DNA of 64,000 nucleotides, from positions 12,276,001 to 12,340,000 of the forward strand of contig CM041465.1 of NCBI GenBank assembly GCA_023213395.1, read 5' to 3'. Below the pieces are notes generated by a model. It was not told where the DNA came from, did not search any database, and worked only from the letters and a program-made list of their open reading frames with translations. Source of the stretch: Cycas panzhihuaensis (taxonomy: Eukaryota; Cycadophyta). The position numbers and the translations under genes are program-made. Below, piece by piece: positions 31,127 to 43,191 of the stretch (position 1 is its first letter; the number at the start of each line of letters is the position of its first letter).

Positions 31127-32958
31127 GAAGGAGCTTGAAGTTTAAGTTCCTTGATCGTACGTTTGAATGAACGTATGGCAGAGGTAAGTGGGTCTAGGGT
31201 CTTCTCGGTTGAGTGGGAAGAAGACCTAGTGGATTATTAAGGTCTGTTTTCTTTGGTTGGGGGAGGTACCACACGTTGTTGTGAGGGCTTAAGTAGCTTC
31301 TTGAGTCCAGCCTGGATCTCAATAGCTTCAAGCGCTAAGCACTTCACGATGGTAGAATCGCATGTGGTTGCCCCTATCTTAAGGAATTCCACATAGACTT
31401 TAGGGTGTAGTGTGTTAACGAAGAGGTCCCTCTTCAATTCCTTAGGGAAAGTAGCCTTAGTGGAATGGAGGAGGTCATGGAATTGCCACACAAAGTCATG
31501 ATTCATCTCATTGTGACCTTGTTTAAGTGAGAGGAGAGATTTTATTCCACTCTCAAAAGGATGATCGACATCAAAATAGTTGATGAACTCATCCACGAGT
31601 TACTGGAATGAGAAGATGGAATGAGCAGGTAAGCGATAGAACCATTTAAGGGCATCACCTTGTAGAGACTGTGGAAAGAGTTTTATTAATTTATGATCAT
31701 AGGCCCAGTAGTCTATGCATGCCATAGAAAAACTACAGACATTCTCTACTAGATCCTGTGATGAAGTTCCATCGAACTTAGGGACTTCAGGGGTATGAGG
31801 CGGTAAGTTAGTTCTTAGCACCTCAATAGATAAGGGTGTTGATCTATAATCCATAAAGGGACGTGCCCTCGCCTAGATCATAGGATCAAAAAATAATGTG
31901 GAAGGTAATGAACAAGGAGCAGATGGGGGTGGAAGGTAATGAACAAGCAGCAGATGGGGGTGGAAGGCCCATCCCTCCTTGAGGAAATTCCCCTTGTTGA
32001 AAAGGGACTTGAGGGTAAGCACCTTGAAAGGAAGTTGGGTTTCCTTGCAAAGGTGCGGCATAAGGAGCTACACAGGATAGTGGAAATGAGGGTGAGGGAC
32101 TAGGTTTTGTCCATATGGGCCACCCGTAGGTGGTGCGACCCCATATGGATGTAAAGGGTCCACCCCATAAATCAGAATGTGGTTCCTTTTACCATGCCCC
32201 CAAGGCTGAGATGTATAGCCTGGGGGTACATAAAGAGAAGGACCATTAGGTTGAATTTGGGTACATGTGGAGACGGATCCCATATGACTAGTAGTAGAGG
32301 CGTTAGTAGGACCTCTAGGCCTACTAAGGAATGCATGTGCCACATTAGGAGGTGGCATGTTGGCTTGATTAGGGAGAGGTATGCTAACCCCAAGCTAGGA
32401 GAAAGACATACTGCAGGAGGTCCCCGAAGAGTTGGGACTATGATGAGAAGTAAAAGGCATAATGGACATCCCTAGGGTAGATGTAAAGATCGAACGGGAC
32501 AGATGCGTAAGCACAAATATGTTACTTATTATAGGAGGTGTGGATGCAGATGAAGACAGTGAGATAGACGTGGATAAGGAGGGTACCCCACTATGTAAGG
32601 CATCTTCAAACCACCTAGGACGTGATTGAAAGCGAGTATCACGAAAGCACTCATTAAGGGCTTCAACCACGTTGATAGGAGGGGTATCCACCTGGTCGTA
32701 AGAGGTAGATAGGACCTCAAATGAAGTGGACCCCTTAGGGCACTCCTCATAAGAATCACCACTTGGGTGATAAATCTCAAGAGAAGATGCCCCCTCTACT
32801 CCATAAGTAGAGGGATGGATATCAAGTGGGTGATGTTGATCACTCAGATAATAGATAGGATCATCACCCTCTTAGGTGGACCCCAGAAAAGATGTGGGAA
32901 ACTCATGAGCTCTAGAAGCAAAGGTATGATATACCCAATCTGAAGGGTATCCTTCCAT
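31127..32958 (-). pseudogene. Gag of Tat-like element B (N-terminal and capsid parts)
   Basis: Gag builds the particle. I take the ATG at 32958 because one frame stays coherent from there with only a few stops. It has a Ser/Pro-rich N-terminal part (32395-32691), a Gly/Pro/His-rich part (32068-32358), and the conserved capsid (31237-31854: VPKFDGTSSQDLVENV, FPQSLQGDALKWFY, then SLLSLKQG.NEMNHDFV). A 31-bp tandem duplication at 31900-31961 and a single-base change near 32066 shift the frame. The open frame runs up to the solo LTR and resumes at 28388. Confidence 0.85.
31900..31961. repeat. 31-bp tandem duplication in B gag
   Basis: GGAAGGTAATGAACAAG begins at 31900 and again at 31931 (31-bp offset, one G/C difference). 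As 31 is not a multiple of 3, it shifts the gag frame. Confidence 0.9.
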
Positions 32959-33195
32959 TGTCAAATCAAAATCTGATGATGGAAGGGGGCAGTATGTAGG
33001 ATCTTCTAACAACGAAGGCAAACCATGTAGGTGACGTGAGAAGCATCACATACAAAGCTTTCCAACGTGTTAGAAGAGGAAAAAAGAATGTAAAGTATGC
33101 ATTGGGGGCTACCCAATGAAAGAGATAAAGGGAGAAAGCTGCTAAAAGGTAGTAGCACCAATAGAAGGAGATAGAAACTAGCTCTCTTACTAGCA
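32959..33195 (-). other. 5' untranslated leader of element B
   Basis: Between the primer site and the proposed gag ATG. No open frame and no domain. Confidence 0.5.
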
Positions 33196-33215
33196 GATCC
33201 CCAGTATGGTCACCA
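33196..33215 (-). other. Primer binding site of element B
   Basis: On minus, TGGTGACCATACTGGGGATC starts 1 nt inside the 5' LTR. TGG at the start and GGGGATC at the end suit pairing with a tRNA 3' end; it has partial likeness to the tRNA-Asp-type site of Athila elements, but I cannot assign the tRNA. Confidence 0.55.
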
Positions 33216-35332
33216 ATGGAGCTGTGCCTACGAGATGGTCACTATACTCGACAGGAATTAAAGTGGTCAATATCTAAAGTTGGGGGTGAATGGAGACCTA
33301 TAAGCAAAGGGAACACCACACATGGCGTCAATGTACCAGAGCATGAGTTTGGGACCCACGAATGGTGCCCAACTACCTCAGAGTAACTTTAAAATCTGAG
33401 AGGGAAGACACACACAGGGGTATCCTAGATGGTCTCAAAGAGGAAGGTCCTCCCACCCTTGGATGGCCATAAGGGAAGAGGAGGAAACTCCAATGGATAG
33501 GTTCCTATGACGAAGGAACACAAGATGAAAGGGTATAGGCGGGGAGCCTAGAACAAACGTAGGTAGGATTCCCTAGGTTACTTAGTCTAAGCAAATCTAA
33601 CTAAGGGAAGGAGTAAAGAAAAGAGGCTAAAAGCTATTCTCTCTTTCTCTCTCTCTTTCATTCAACAACCAAAGGGTAAGAGAAAAAGAAGAACAAGCGT
33701 CTTGTATGCATTCAAGTAAGCAAACTAATTGAAATACATCTATAGGTGCTTTCAGGCTAGATAAGAGAATGGGGGAGGAATGTAGTTCCTTCTATGCCCT
33801 TTTCCTATGAAGAATAAGCATACAACACACTTATGCAAAATAGATGCAAGTAGCTAATGTATTTCCTTTTTCTCTTTTATGTGGTCTATTAAATAATTGC
33901 AATAGATTTTAGATAAGAGAAAAAAGAAAAAGAGGTGGATGGAGAGGGACGATGTGTACCTGGAAAGTGTAGCGGTTGATGAAGAACCTCACTTGAACGT
34001 AACGTACACTCCCTTGCCAATAGTTGGTGCGTGACCAAGGCTGATGTGGAAAACAGGGGCTTCCTTACCTTCCCCTTATAAAAGACAAACCGAAATGGAA
34101 AGGCAAGGAAAGCAAGTAAACGTACCAAGAAGCAAGCAAAGTAGAAGAGAAAAGGAGGGTAAAGGCTTACCCGAAGTCATACGTCCTTCTCCTTCATAGA
34201 TGTTGCTTCAAACCTACATCTGCAAAAGTCTTTCCCTTCCAAGAAGGGGCTGCAAAAAACTATATATGTAAATATATGATATGAATATTAAAACATTATA
34301 TTTTAGATTATAGTAACTACTTCTCCAAATAATTATGCTTTCCTCAAAGTAAAACCACACACACTAAGCAAGAAAGGAAATGATAGCCTTAGGATGAAAA
34401 AACCCTCTACTAAAAGTTCTCTACACAGCCCTAAAGTATAGCAAGGTAGGGTTATATGATAGTTTATGGATAGCCAATAAGCATGGGAATATATGGAGCA
34501 AGATATATGAGACATGCTAAGGTAACAGAGTTGCTATGGACAGCAATCTGCTACACAAGTCTCACCAAAGATCCTAATGGATACTGGGCAAGGTTAGGGG
34601 CATGAAGGAGGCCCAAAAGTAGGGCATGCAGGCCTAAAATCAGTGTAGCAAGGGTTGCATATGCTGATATCTAGCGTAGGCTAAGATTCCACCCACTCCT
34701 AGTTAACTCAAGGAAAGCATGGGCGCAGGAGAAGAAAGACAGGAAGGGGTTTGCCCTTGGGGAGTAGGTCTGATTGGGACAGATCCTACCTTACTCCCTT
34801 TGCCCAGTCTTTATAAGCCTTCTCTCACAGCTTTCTTGAAGAAAACCAGTAGAGAAATGGATGGAAATCAGAAGGTACAGAGCCAAACACAAGGAAAGAT
34901 TATCTTTACTATAGCCAAAGGGCAAAAGAGAAGTTAAATACACTTTGAAATAAGTTTCAATGGAACAAATACATATAAAATCATGAAAATAAGGCAAAGG
35001 GTACCTGTTGGGCTAAGTCTAGGGTAGATTTACCCATACAACCAGCGACAGAGAGCAGGTCCTACAGGATTTGCAGGGTATTTCCCTAAGAGGGGCTATA
35101 AAGGACACTTATTGGGCGAAGTTTTAGAAGAACCACAGAAATCTTGCTTGAAAGTGCATTAAAGAGAGTCTCCCACCATGGAATAGAGCTGCTATAGGTA
35201 GGTCTTGAGCTGGAACAACAGGAAACACAGAGTTGCAGGCATACCTGTGGAGGAGAGGAGGAAAAGAGCAGAAATGTAGCTATAGAATGTAATGTTGGAG
35301 AACTAAGAGATGTGAAATAATGAACGTTTTGG

Positions 35333-35340
35333 GATTTATA
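35333..35340 (-). promoter_or_regulatory. Putative LTR TATA box, 5' LTR of B
   Basis: TATAAATC on minus, preceded on plus by AACGTTTTGGG; conserved in all three LTR copies. Confidence 0.45.
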
Positions 35341-35473
35341 CCCATCTCAATCCTAATCGAGTGATTAAGGTGCGAATAGGGCTGAGTTGGTCACTTGTCC
35401 ACATGGCAATTTCACAGAAAAAGTAAGAATTACCACGATGGATAAAAAAACAAAGTGCAATAGTCGCACCACG

Positions 35474-35521
35474 ATAAACTTTGCAGTACCGTGGTAAACT
35501 TCGTGGTACTACTTAGTTTAT
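35474..35521. repeat. LTR hairpin with duplicated arm, 5' LTR copy
   Basis: ATAAACT (35474-35480) and a second arm GTAAACT (35494-35500) can both pair with AGTTTAT (35515-35521). The outer pair is perfect; an internal 20-bp quasi-repeat lengthens the loop. Confidence 0.55.
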
Positions 35522-36029
35522 AACAGTGCGAGACCAGGAGGCCAAAATGGTAATGCTCAAGGTTCTGGGAGCCTAATAAAGAAGCGTGGTAGGCCTAGGA
35601 GGGGCTAGCCCTCCTGTCGAGGTGGCTAGGGACAGTCTGGAAGGCATATGAACTAGACCAAATGAAGCATCAAGGGCTAAAGTTCCCAGAAACGTCATGA
35701 TAGGGACATAAGGTCAGGGTATGAGCGGATCATACAAGTCAAGTGAGGCTTGAGGTGATGTGGAGGTAGCGCAGAGGGTTGTAGAGTGCTATGGGGATGC
35801 TTACCTTGTGGAAAGGTAGGTCTCATGGGTCTTCATAGGCTCATAATACGACAAGTAGCATGATAAAGCAATGGATGCAAGGCGATCATGCAAATGAAGT
35901 AGTCAATCATGCAATGAGGCAATACTCCTGTCTAACTTTCCAAAGAAACAGTAAAAGTGAAAAGAGAGAAGTATACCTATGCTTACCTAAGCTGACCTAT
36001 CCATTTCCATTCCTGGTAACTGGGAAACA

Positions 36030-36034
36030 CTATG
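36030..36034. repeat. Target site duplication of element B, right copy
   Basis: CTATG, identical to 9538-9542. Confidence 0.85.
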
Positions 36035-36046
36035 TATGACATACAT
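36032..36046. repeat. Palindrome at the B insertion site
   Basis: ATGTATG-A-CATACAT, perfect 7-bp arms around one base, overlapping the target duplication. Confidence 0.8.
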
Positions 36047-36058
36047 GCTCTAATACCA
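36047..36058 (-). other. Primer binding site of copia element F
   Basis: On minus, TGGTATTAGAGC, one mismatch to the initiator-Met site, directly abutting the LTR at 36059. Confidence 0.85.
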
Positions 36059-36382
36059 TGTTAGAAAATGTAATTGAAGAAAATAAGATCGATAGTATCT
36101 TTCACATCAGGCAGATATCGAGCAGGAACAGATCACATGGGATACCATATTGCCATGGGAAACCCTTATAGGTGAAAACCCATAAATGAATAATAATCAC
36201 ATTATGACAAAATGATATATTACAAAGTAAGACTTTGATCTATATTTATAGATCTAAAGTGCCAAATATAATTACAAATATATCCATTAGGTCACCATAA
36301 TCAAGAATATTCCTCCACATAATTAGGCATAAAAATAGGGAGGCCCACTTTACATTAGGTGGTATGGTCATATATTTTAACA
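36059..36382 (-). repeat. 5' LTR of copia-type element F
   Basis: 324 bp with terminal inverted TGTTA ... TAACA, immediately followed (on minus) by an initiator-Met primer site. The copia assignment rests on LTR size and primer site only. F's internal region was interrupted 12 bp after the primer site by element B, so the rest of F should continue left of 9538. No second F LTR was identified. Confidence 0.75.
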
Positions 36383-37130
36383 AATAATCTTTTCAAAGCA
36401 AGTTAGTTAATGGGGTGGCTAGAGTTATATAATTTCGGACAAACTACCAATAAAACCCTATAAGTCCTAAGAAAGAACATAACTAAGTAAGGATTTTAGA
36501 TGTTAGTTATCTCATAATTATTGATATTTTATTGAGATCAACCTCAGTATCTTTTGAAAAGATAATGTAGCATAGGATTTATAATTTAGATTTATGTAAC
36601 TTACATTTGGAGAGCTTCATATATAATTAGTATTTAACCAAAATTTATAAAATAATTTCTAAACAAAAAATATAAAAAACATTACTTATGTTATAGATGC
36701 AAATATCATCAAAGAAAATAATGACAAACTTTTTAAGGTATGGGATAAAAACCTTATTTAATAAATATTGAAAGATGATCAAAGCATTATACAGCCTAAA
36801 AGTGATGATGTGAAACTTAAAGTGGCCATGATTTGTCTAAAAGGTAAATTTATGATGATCTTTGATTCAATAGGAATTTGATAGTACTCTAATTAGAGAT
36901 CTAATTTGGTAAAAACCATGGCACCATGAATTTTATCCAACACATTATCAATTCTTAAAATAAAGAATTTTTTTTTTATAGTTATTTTAATAAGCTCATA
37001 ATAAACAACATAAAGGCTAAAAGAACTATCCTTTTCTTAAGCTAATAGAATATGAGTAGTATATAGGCTCTTGTTAGGTTGGATTATCTCCATTTCTATT
37101 AGTTCATTAGTAATTTTTTCTATTTTATTT
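36383..37130 (-). pseudogene. Degenerate Ty3/gypsy reverse transcriptase (G)
   Basis: Broken frames on minus give, in order, MALMKMEIIQP-like and FTKLDL..EYYQIPI (about 36850-36930), then the catalytic region FVIIFFDDI (about 36700-36730), then LCSFLGLIGFYW.FVRNY and TPLTNLL (about 36430-36560). The block ends exactly at the F LTR, in the region leading to RNase H. RNase H and integrase of G are not on this side and may be the D1b debris at 1950-3300. Confidence 0.7.
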
Positions 37131-37479
37131 TTTTTAGAAATATGAATTGCTATAAGGCCAAAGACTAATAAGGTCAAGGGGATTTTATAGCTCAATAGTG
37201 TGGTAACACCTACGATCTAGTAAGGGGGAAAAAATGTCTTAATTTTTATTTAGAATATGTTTCATATCTAGATAAACATATGTATGGGCTTGGATATTAT
37301 TAATATATATAATATACCCCACATTACTACTTAGATATATATGTATACAATTTGGTAAAACTCATTTATTCTAAGGAGGTTTCCTATGGAGTTTGTGGAT
37401 TTATCCTATATGGTCGTTAAATGAAATGAATGGTTTGGTGGATGGGTTATTAGTGCTATAGGTTCCTAGGGTTTAGAGC

Positions 37480-37900
37480 CACTAGACTCTAAGGATAGCA
37501 TCTAACCCATGAATAGGCATAAAAATTTGAGACTAAGGTATAAGCACTAATTTGGATTATATGGATCTTAAATATTCTTCCATAATAAAGAGTATAATGT
37601 CTTAGTAGGGAATAAGTAAATCTAGTTTTTGGTACAATATGAAGATTGAGTTGTCTGTCAAAAGAAATATCAATGAAGTTTAAAAATACACCATCTTTGA
37701 TTAAGATGGTAATCGGTGTTTTCTTGAGTATTCCTCTGACACATAATGGCTTAGGGCATGAAGTGGAGGCTACAATAGATAAGAAGACTTCTAGCCAAAG
37801 ATTTAAGAAAGGCTTTAAGGAGGGTTCTTCTTTAAATTCTTGTAAAAAATTAGAGTCATATTTAGAGGACATGCTAGGATCAATTATAAATACCATCCTC
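37480..37900 (-). pseudogene. Degenerate gypsy protease (G)
   Basis: One open block of 135 residues. SCPKPLCVRGILKKTPITIL followed by IKDGVFLNFIDISF matches the plant gypsy pattern of an LRV.G....PV.(I/V)LIDSGSTHNF(I/L)D type, with the DSGS active site altered to KDGV. A homologous copy is at about 48400-48560. Confidence 0.72.
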
Positions 37901-39400
37901 TTGGCCTTATAGACTTATCCATATCTAGGGATCTATTTCTCTAAGCATTGAATACAAAGGTCAACTTTTCTACATTAATGTGATTCTATTAGTGGAACAT
38001 GGATTGGTTTGATTAAAGATTCTTTAGAAAGATACTCTATTACAGTCTTTTTAAGTCATCAACCCATGGTCATTGCTGTGGGAACTTAGCTTGTCATGGT
38101 CATAGGTGCCATGTGGAATCTCATCAAAAAAGATATGTCCTTTCTATTGTAAATTCTACTTCAACTACTTTGGCTATTTTTATTGTGTCTTTTAGACTTG
38201 ATATTTCTAAAGTTTTTAAGTGCATTTAAATGTGTTCTTTTAGTGTCATGATATAAGTATCAATCCATGTTTTTTAATATAAATTTTATTTGATATGATT
38301 CTACAAAGTTTGGAATTCATTAGTATAGGCTTCTACAAATAACATTTATTTCTATATTATAAACTAGTTAAAGAAAGATAGTTCCAAGTTTCTTCATATT
38401 AGTTTAAAAAATAACTAGAGAAATATGCCCATGTCTTATTTATAGGGTATTCTTGCTACCACTAATAGAATCATTAATGTTATTTTCCCTCCATGTAAAT
38501 GGATGCAAATATTAAATAATCATTTTCAAATATTAGATTAGGGGAAAAGTAAGATTCCATCTTACTCATCTAGCTTCATGCATTATCCTAGTTAATATCT
38601 AGATTAAAAGTAGGGATTTTTTTTTATGATGAACTTGTTATTATTATAGAGGAAGATTGCTTGTTTGATATGGTAGAGGAGTGTTTCTTATAGACTTAGA
38701 GGTCAATTGTGATATTTAAGCTGTCATTTATGTCATTTGGTTAAGTATTATAGTTATGTCATACTTTGTTGTAAGGGAAGATACGTCAACCTTTACCTCT
38801 TTTTGAAAGTAAAAGAACTCAGTTTCTAATGTGAGGATGTGTTCTTCTTGAGTGACAGGAACCATCATAGAGATAGAAAAGATTATAAGAAAAGGAACAG
38901 AGGAAGGAACAAAAGGATATAAAGAACATGATTAGTAAGATGGAATGGGATTTACTAAATTATAGAAAAGATAGATAGAATGGGCCTTAGAAGTAGGAAT
39001 TTTAATAAAGGGGGAAAGTAAAGCAGAGGGAGAGGGAGGGAATAGGGTGTCTATAGCCTATTAACCTTGAAAATAAGTAAGAAAATTAGCTAATACACTA
39101 AAATAATCATGAAGAGCTCATTAAAATGGTAAAGGTGAGTTCTAAGTTAAAATGTTTTGCCTACGAGGCTCATAGGGTGCCTATAGGTTAGTTTTTGCTA
39201 AAAATAATAGTTGAAACTACATTAATGGAAAATGATTAATGTGATATACTAATCAAATTAAGATGTAGGAATTGGTATGGTAGATTTTAAGTTGTGGACT
39301 TTCTTTTTTTATCTTGAGTCTAATGATACAGGTTTTGTTAGAATTAGAGAAGTATTCACTGAAGTAACCCTATAGACTCCTTTTTTCTTCCTAAGATGTA
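37901..39400 (-). other. Probable gag remnant of G
   Basis: By position (right of the protease on minus) this should be gag. No zinc knuckle or capsid motif is legible and no long frame survives. Confidence 0.3.
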
Positions 39401-40289
39401 GACATTATACTAAAGGTTGGATTCAATTAGATGAAGGACTTGAAAAACTAATCTGAAGGTTTGAATAAGAAGGATTCAAACTATGGTACTCATATTATAA
39501 GATTGTGATGTTATTATATTATTATTGCTAAATTATAGGGTAATTTTATTAATGTAGTTTTATAAATTTATATTTCAGTGTACAACTATCTTAATAATTT
39601 TATATTCAAATGTATAACAATCATATTAATTTATATTTAGATGTATAGTAGTCCTAGTAATTTTTTTACTACACTTACAAGTACCTAAGACATAAGAATT
39701 AGGATGTATCTAATTTTGCAAGCCCCTCGATAAACTTCCCAGTCATTACTATTACTTGGACCAACCTCTCAAGGTGCCAACTATTGAGGAAAATCATTCC
39801 TATAGCCATGATAGTTATTTTAGGGTATTTATAAGGACTTACTTCCTAATGCTAATCACTAATAAGTTCACTATATAGGATAGGCAACTGATATTTTTCC
39901 TATGTTAAGTCAAGTAAGGGAACCTATAAAGGTCCTCCAATATACCTAAAGGTACATGGAGGCTCAATCCCATAGTCAGGTTCTATCTAAGGCCTACATA
40001 AGTACTATTATTTGCTTTGCTTCATACATAGATATATACCCATATATACTTGGTCTAAAATGAAAATCCTTTTGATAAGGTCTCTACCTAATAATTAGGG
40101 GATATGGGAGGGTAGGATCTTATTGCCCACTTGTAGTTAATTATAGAAAATAATAATACATAATAGAAATAAAAGTGAGAGAAGGTTTTTAGAATTTAAC
40201 TAAGGGGAAAAAAATATAATTTCTTTTCTCTTTCTACTACTCTTACTTTCTCTTGATCTTGTTTTGTTATCACAGATTATCTACAACTC
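39401..40289. other. AT-rich sequence, no gene seen
   Basis: No domain or repeat pair found. The 5' LTR of G would be expected hereabouts, but I could not match it to another LTR in the window. Confidence 0.35.
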
Positions 40290-40695
40290 AAGTTTGATAC
40301 CCCTTGGGATGTGTCTTTCTTAACTATTTATACACACATAAGAATGATAATAAAAAATAGATAAAAAATACAATACCTTTATTGATATTAAAAATCTAAT
40401 ACATAAATATAATACAACAAAGAGTGGTGAATAATCATAAATGAAGAATACAAGAACCATAGTATAATTTTCTTAAAGAAAGATAATTACACAACACCCT
40501 TCTTCTATAATTTCTAACCCTTAAATAGACAAAAGAAGATTGTATGCATGTAATCATATTGGTAGGCCAAACAACCTTTCATTTCATTGTTAGACTTAAT
40601 ATCCTATGCATAAAAGTTAATAATTATCACTTAATTACCTTGTGCCTTAGTAATATATGCTAATATTCTTATTCCACTAGTAACATATGGTTATG
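40290..40695 (-). repeat. LTR-like block of gypsy element D2 (3' side)
   Basis: Homologous to 1461-1831 and placed directly left of D2's integrase, as a 3' LTR on minus should be. Boundaries are approximate; there is no clear polypurine tract. Confidence 0.45.
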
Positions 40696-41720
40696 TAATA
40701 TAACACCACATCATCTATTATAATTTTTTAATCAAAATGGGGGTAGTTGGCCAATTATTTCATGCAATTTTAAGTTAAGGCTAGGTTATTCCTAAGGGTA
40801 TATAATATTTGACCCATACCCTCTAATTTTTGTTGAATAGTTGCTATTTGGAGGTTGGTTGTAAGGGTATCATGAGAAGGTGTGGGATAACCATATAGAA
40901 CCATAAATAAGATCATTCTAATGGTAGAGTAGTTGGAGGAGTTATAATAATACTCAATAAGTGCAAACTAAGAGGACCATGTACTCTAGTATTCTAAGGC
41001 AAGGTAATGTAATTATAACTTTAGAGTTTTATATAGAACTTTAAATTATCTATCAATTTAAGTTTAATAGGCTAAGCTCATATTTAATGAGGTTCTTAAG
41101 GCATGAAAAAGCTCTTACTAGAATGAGTTGGTAAATTTTAGGTCTTGGTCATATTTAATTATTAAGGAAAACCCATGGAGGTGAAAGATAGATTAAATGT
41201 ATATCTCAGTAAGGTAGAGGACTTTGTAGGAGGTGTGTACAAGTGGAAAGTAAGCATACGTTGTTAGCTTGTCTATGATGACTTAAATAGTGTCAAACCT
41301 AGTAGATAATGTGAGACTTATGATAAAGTCCATTGTAATGACTTACCATTTACAATGAGGAATGCATAAGGATTGGAGGAGGCTAGGTCGGGCTTTTATA
41401 TTAACTTTATTCCTTTATAATATGTTATATTCTATCATAAATATAAGGATTAATGATTTTATATATGGCCAATAAAAATTTGACTAGATGCATTTGTAGG
41501 TTTTATTAAAGTCTAAGTGGCTACTAAGGGGAGAGGAATGATATTTATATAAGATTTAGGAAATAGAAGGGGAAGCAAGTTGAACAAAAATATGATTTTT
41601 GTATAATATAAGGTCATTATAAAGAGACCAATCCTTTTGTATGAAGAGTTTTTACAACCATTAGGCATAATTTGGTTGGGACCATTAGCAATTGTTAAGT
41701 CTATGAGCCATATAGGTTTA
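40696..41720 (-). pseudogene. Degenerate gypsy integrase (D2)
   Basis: Homologous in order to the D1a and D1b integrase debris (1057-1460 and 2540-3287). No frame longer than a few tens of codons. The region after the catalytic Glu ends at the same base as in D1a. Confidence 0.55.
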
Positions 41721-41799
41721 GGTTTAGTGATAACCTAAATCATAGGTTTGGGGGGAAACTAGGAGATGGCATTGGCAACATTATTGCCTTTTCTCTTTA

Positions 41800-43191
41800 T
41801 ACATGATAGAGCCACTTAGCATGTTCTTCTGACATGGATAGTTAATCAAGGAGGGTCTAAAGTCTATAGTGGTTTATAAGAATGGTAAATGTTAAGCTAA
41901 TAAGACAATAGTGCCACTTGCTAATTTTATATAGGATGGCATTCAACTCCTTTTAGTAAATAGATAACCAATATTCATGGTCCTTAAGCTTATAACTTTT
42001 AAAGGAGATTGGGTGAAAGTTTTATATAAGGATAACAACTAATCTAAAACTTGAGGCATTATATTCAAGCTAGAATGGTTATGAAAAATCTAGGGTGGTA
42101 AGGATTGGGGTTGAGGTCATGATGGCCTTGAGATGGTTAAATGTGTCCTTTATTATTAGGGACCATTGAAATGATTCCTTATAAAGTAAATTAGTTAGCA
42201 AGGAAGTAATGGAGGCATAATTACAAACAAACCATTTGTATAATCTTGTAAGACTAAGAAAGACACAAAGGCATGTTAAATGTTTAGGCATTAGCCATGA
42301 CATGATAGTGAAAATTTTGTCAAGGTTAACTTGGTCAACCTCCATGGAGATGAAGTGCCTTAGGTATTACAACTCTATCTTATTAAATTCTCACTTTGAT
42401 ATTTTGGTATAAAGTTTTTGTTATACTAGGATTTTGAGGACTCTTTCCAAGTACATAAGATGATCCTAGAGTTGTACATGGTTATATCATAAAAAAATAT
42501 AATGACAAATTTGTGTAGGTATGGTGTAAATATCTTATTCATGAGGGCCTAAAACATGCTTGGGGTATTACAATCAAGATTATAGAATATCAAGGTTATA
42601 GAATATGGTTATTCCATGTATTATGTCAAATATATCATTCATCAAATATGTTGGGAATATATTTTTAATTATAATTTTGTTAAGTTCTCTATAGTCTACA
42701 CATAGGCAAAATGATCCATCTTTTTTTAAACTAGGATGATTTAAGATATATAAGGACTTTTGTTGGGTTGTATAACTCCCATGCCCATAAGTTCAATGGT
42801 TATTATTTTAATATCATTCTTTTAAAAATATAAATTTTGATATGACCTTAGATTAATTTGATCATGGGGTTTGTTTAGTTTAATTAAATGGTGGAATCAA
42901 GGGTGATAGTAGGGATGGTTATAGAAATAAACTAGTATTTTATGATTAAATTTTAGATATCAAGGTTGGTTATGATATACGCTTAAATGTTATTAATATG
43001 GACTATGTATCTCACATTATTATTTAGATGTTGATGCATTCTACTAGGGGAGATAAGCTTGTTAGGGGGAGTTTGTATCCCATAGAGTTTTGAGCTTGTA
43101 CATGGTGGTATTTAATATAAAAGGATTATTAAAAAAATAATTTATATTATATAATATTTGGTTGCACTAGACCCAAGGATGAAATTAGATT
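41800..43191 (-). pseudogene. Degenerate gypsy RT to RNase H (D2)
   Basis: The clearest part is 42079-42345: LTCLCVFLSLTRLYKWFV.NY, SLLTNLLYKESFQWS and TSTPILTTLDFS, the RT-RNase H junction of plant gypsy elements (LRGFLGL.GYYR.F class). At about 42480-42530 the YxDD box reads FFYDI, so a catalytic Asp is lost. The D2 sequence stops at 43191, where copia C is inserted, and resumes at 48283. Confidence 0.7.
43187..43191. repeat. Target site duplication of element C, left copy
   Basis: AGATT against AGATC at 48283-48287 (4/5). Confidence 0.65.

Larger units (their letters stand above)
9543..36029 (-). mobile_element. Giant Tat-like Ty3/gypsy element (element B)
   Basis: LTRs at 9543-18878 (interrupted) and 33217-36029 are direct repeats beginning TGGAGCTG and ending GGAAACA, and the whole is bracketed by an exact CTATG duplication. 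Going leftwards from the right LTR are the primer site, gag, zinc knuckle, protease, RT, RNase H, integrase, a spacer with an antisense frame, a second (archaeal-type) RNase H, the polypurine tract and the 3' LTR. The pol motifs (NACPKD.FPLP, a second RNase H, an H2C2 region with CGAHFGG) are those of the plant Tat clade. Removing element A with its duplicated site (6582 bp) and the solo LTR with its duplicated site (2738 bp) leaves about 17 kb. All reading frames are broken. Confidence 0.88.
33217..36029 (-). repeat. 5' LTR of element B
   Basis: 2813 bp, uninterrupted, TGGAGCTGTG ... GGGAAACA on plus. It aligns over its whole length with 9543-10213 plus 16796-18878. Small differences: an extra segment of about 26 bp near 35045-35075, and a duplicated arm of the hairpin at 35474-35521. 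A CT-rich tract (about 33638-33660) is shared. Short open frames inside are chance. Confidence 0.92.

Noticed and set aside
36047-36058. tRNA fragments at the TGGTATCAGAGC-like sites (also 6671, 15909, 47771, 49030, 59208)
   Set aside because: These are 12-nt primer sites complementary to the tRNA end, next to LTRs; no cloverleaf.
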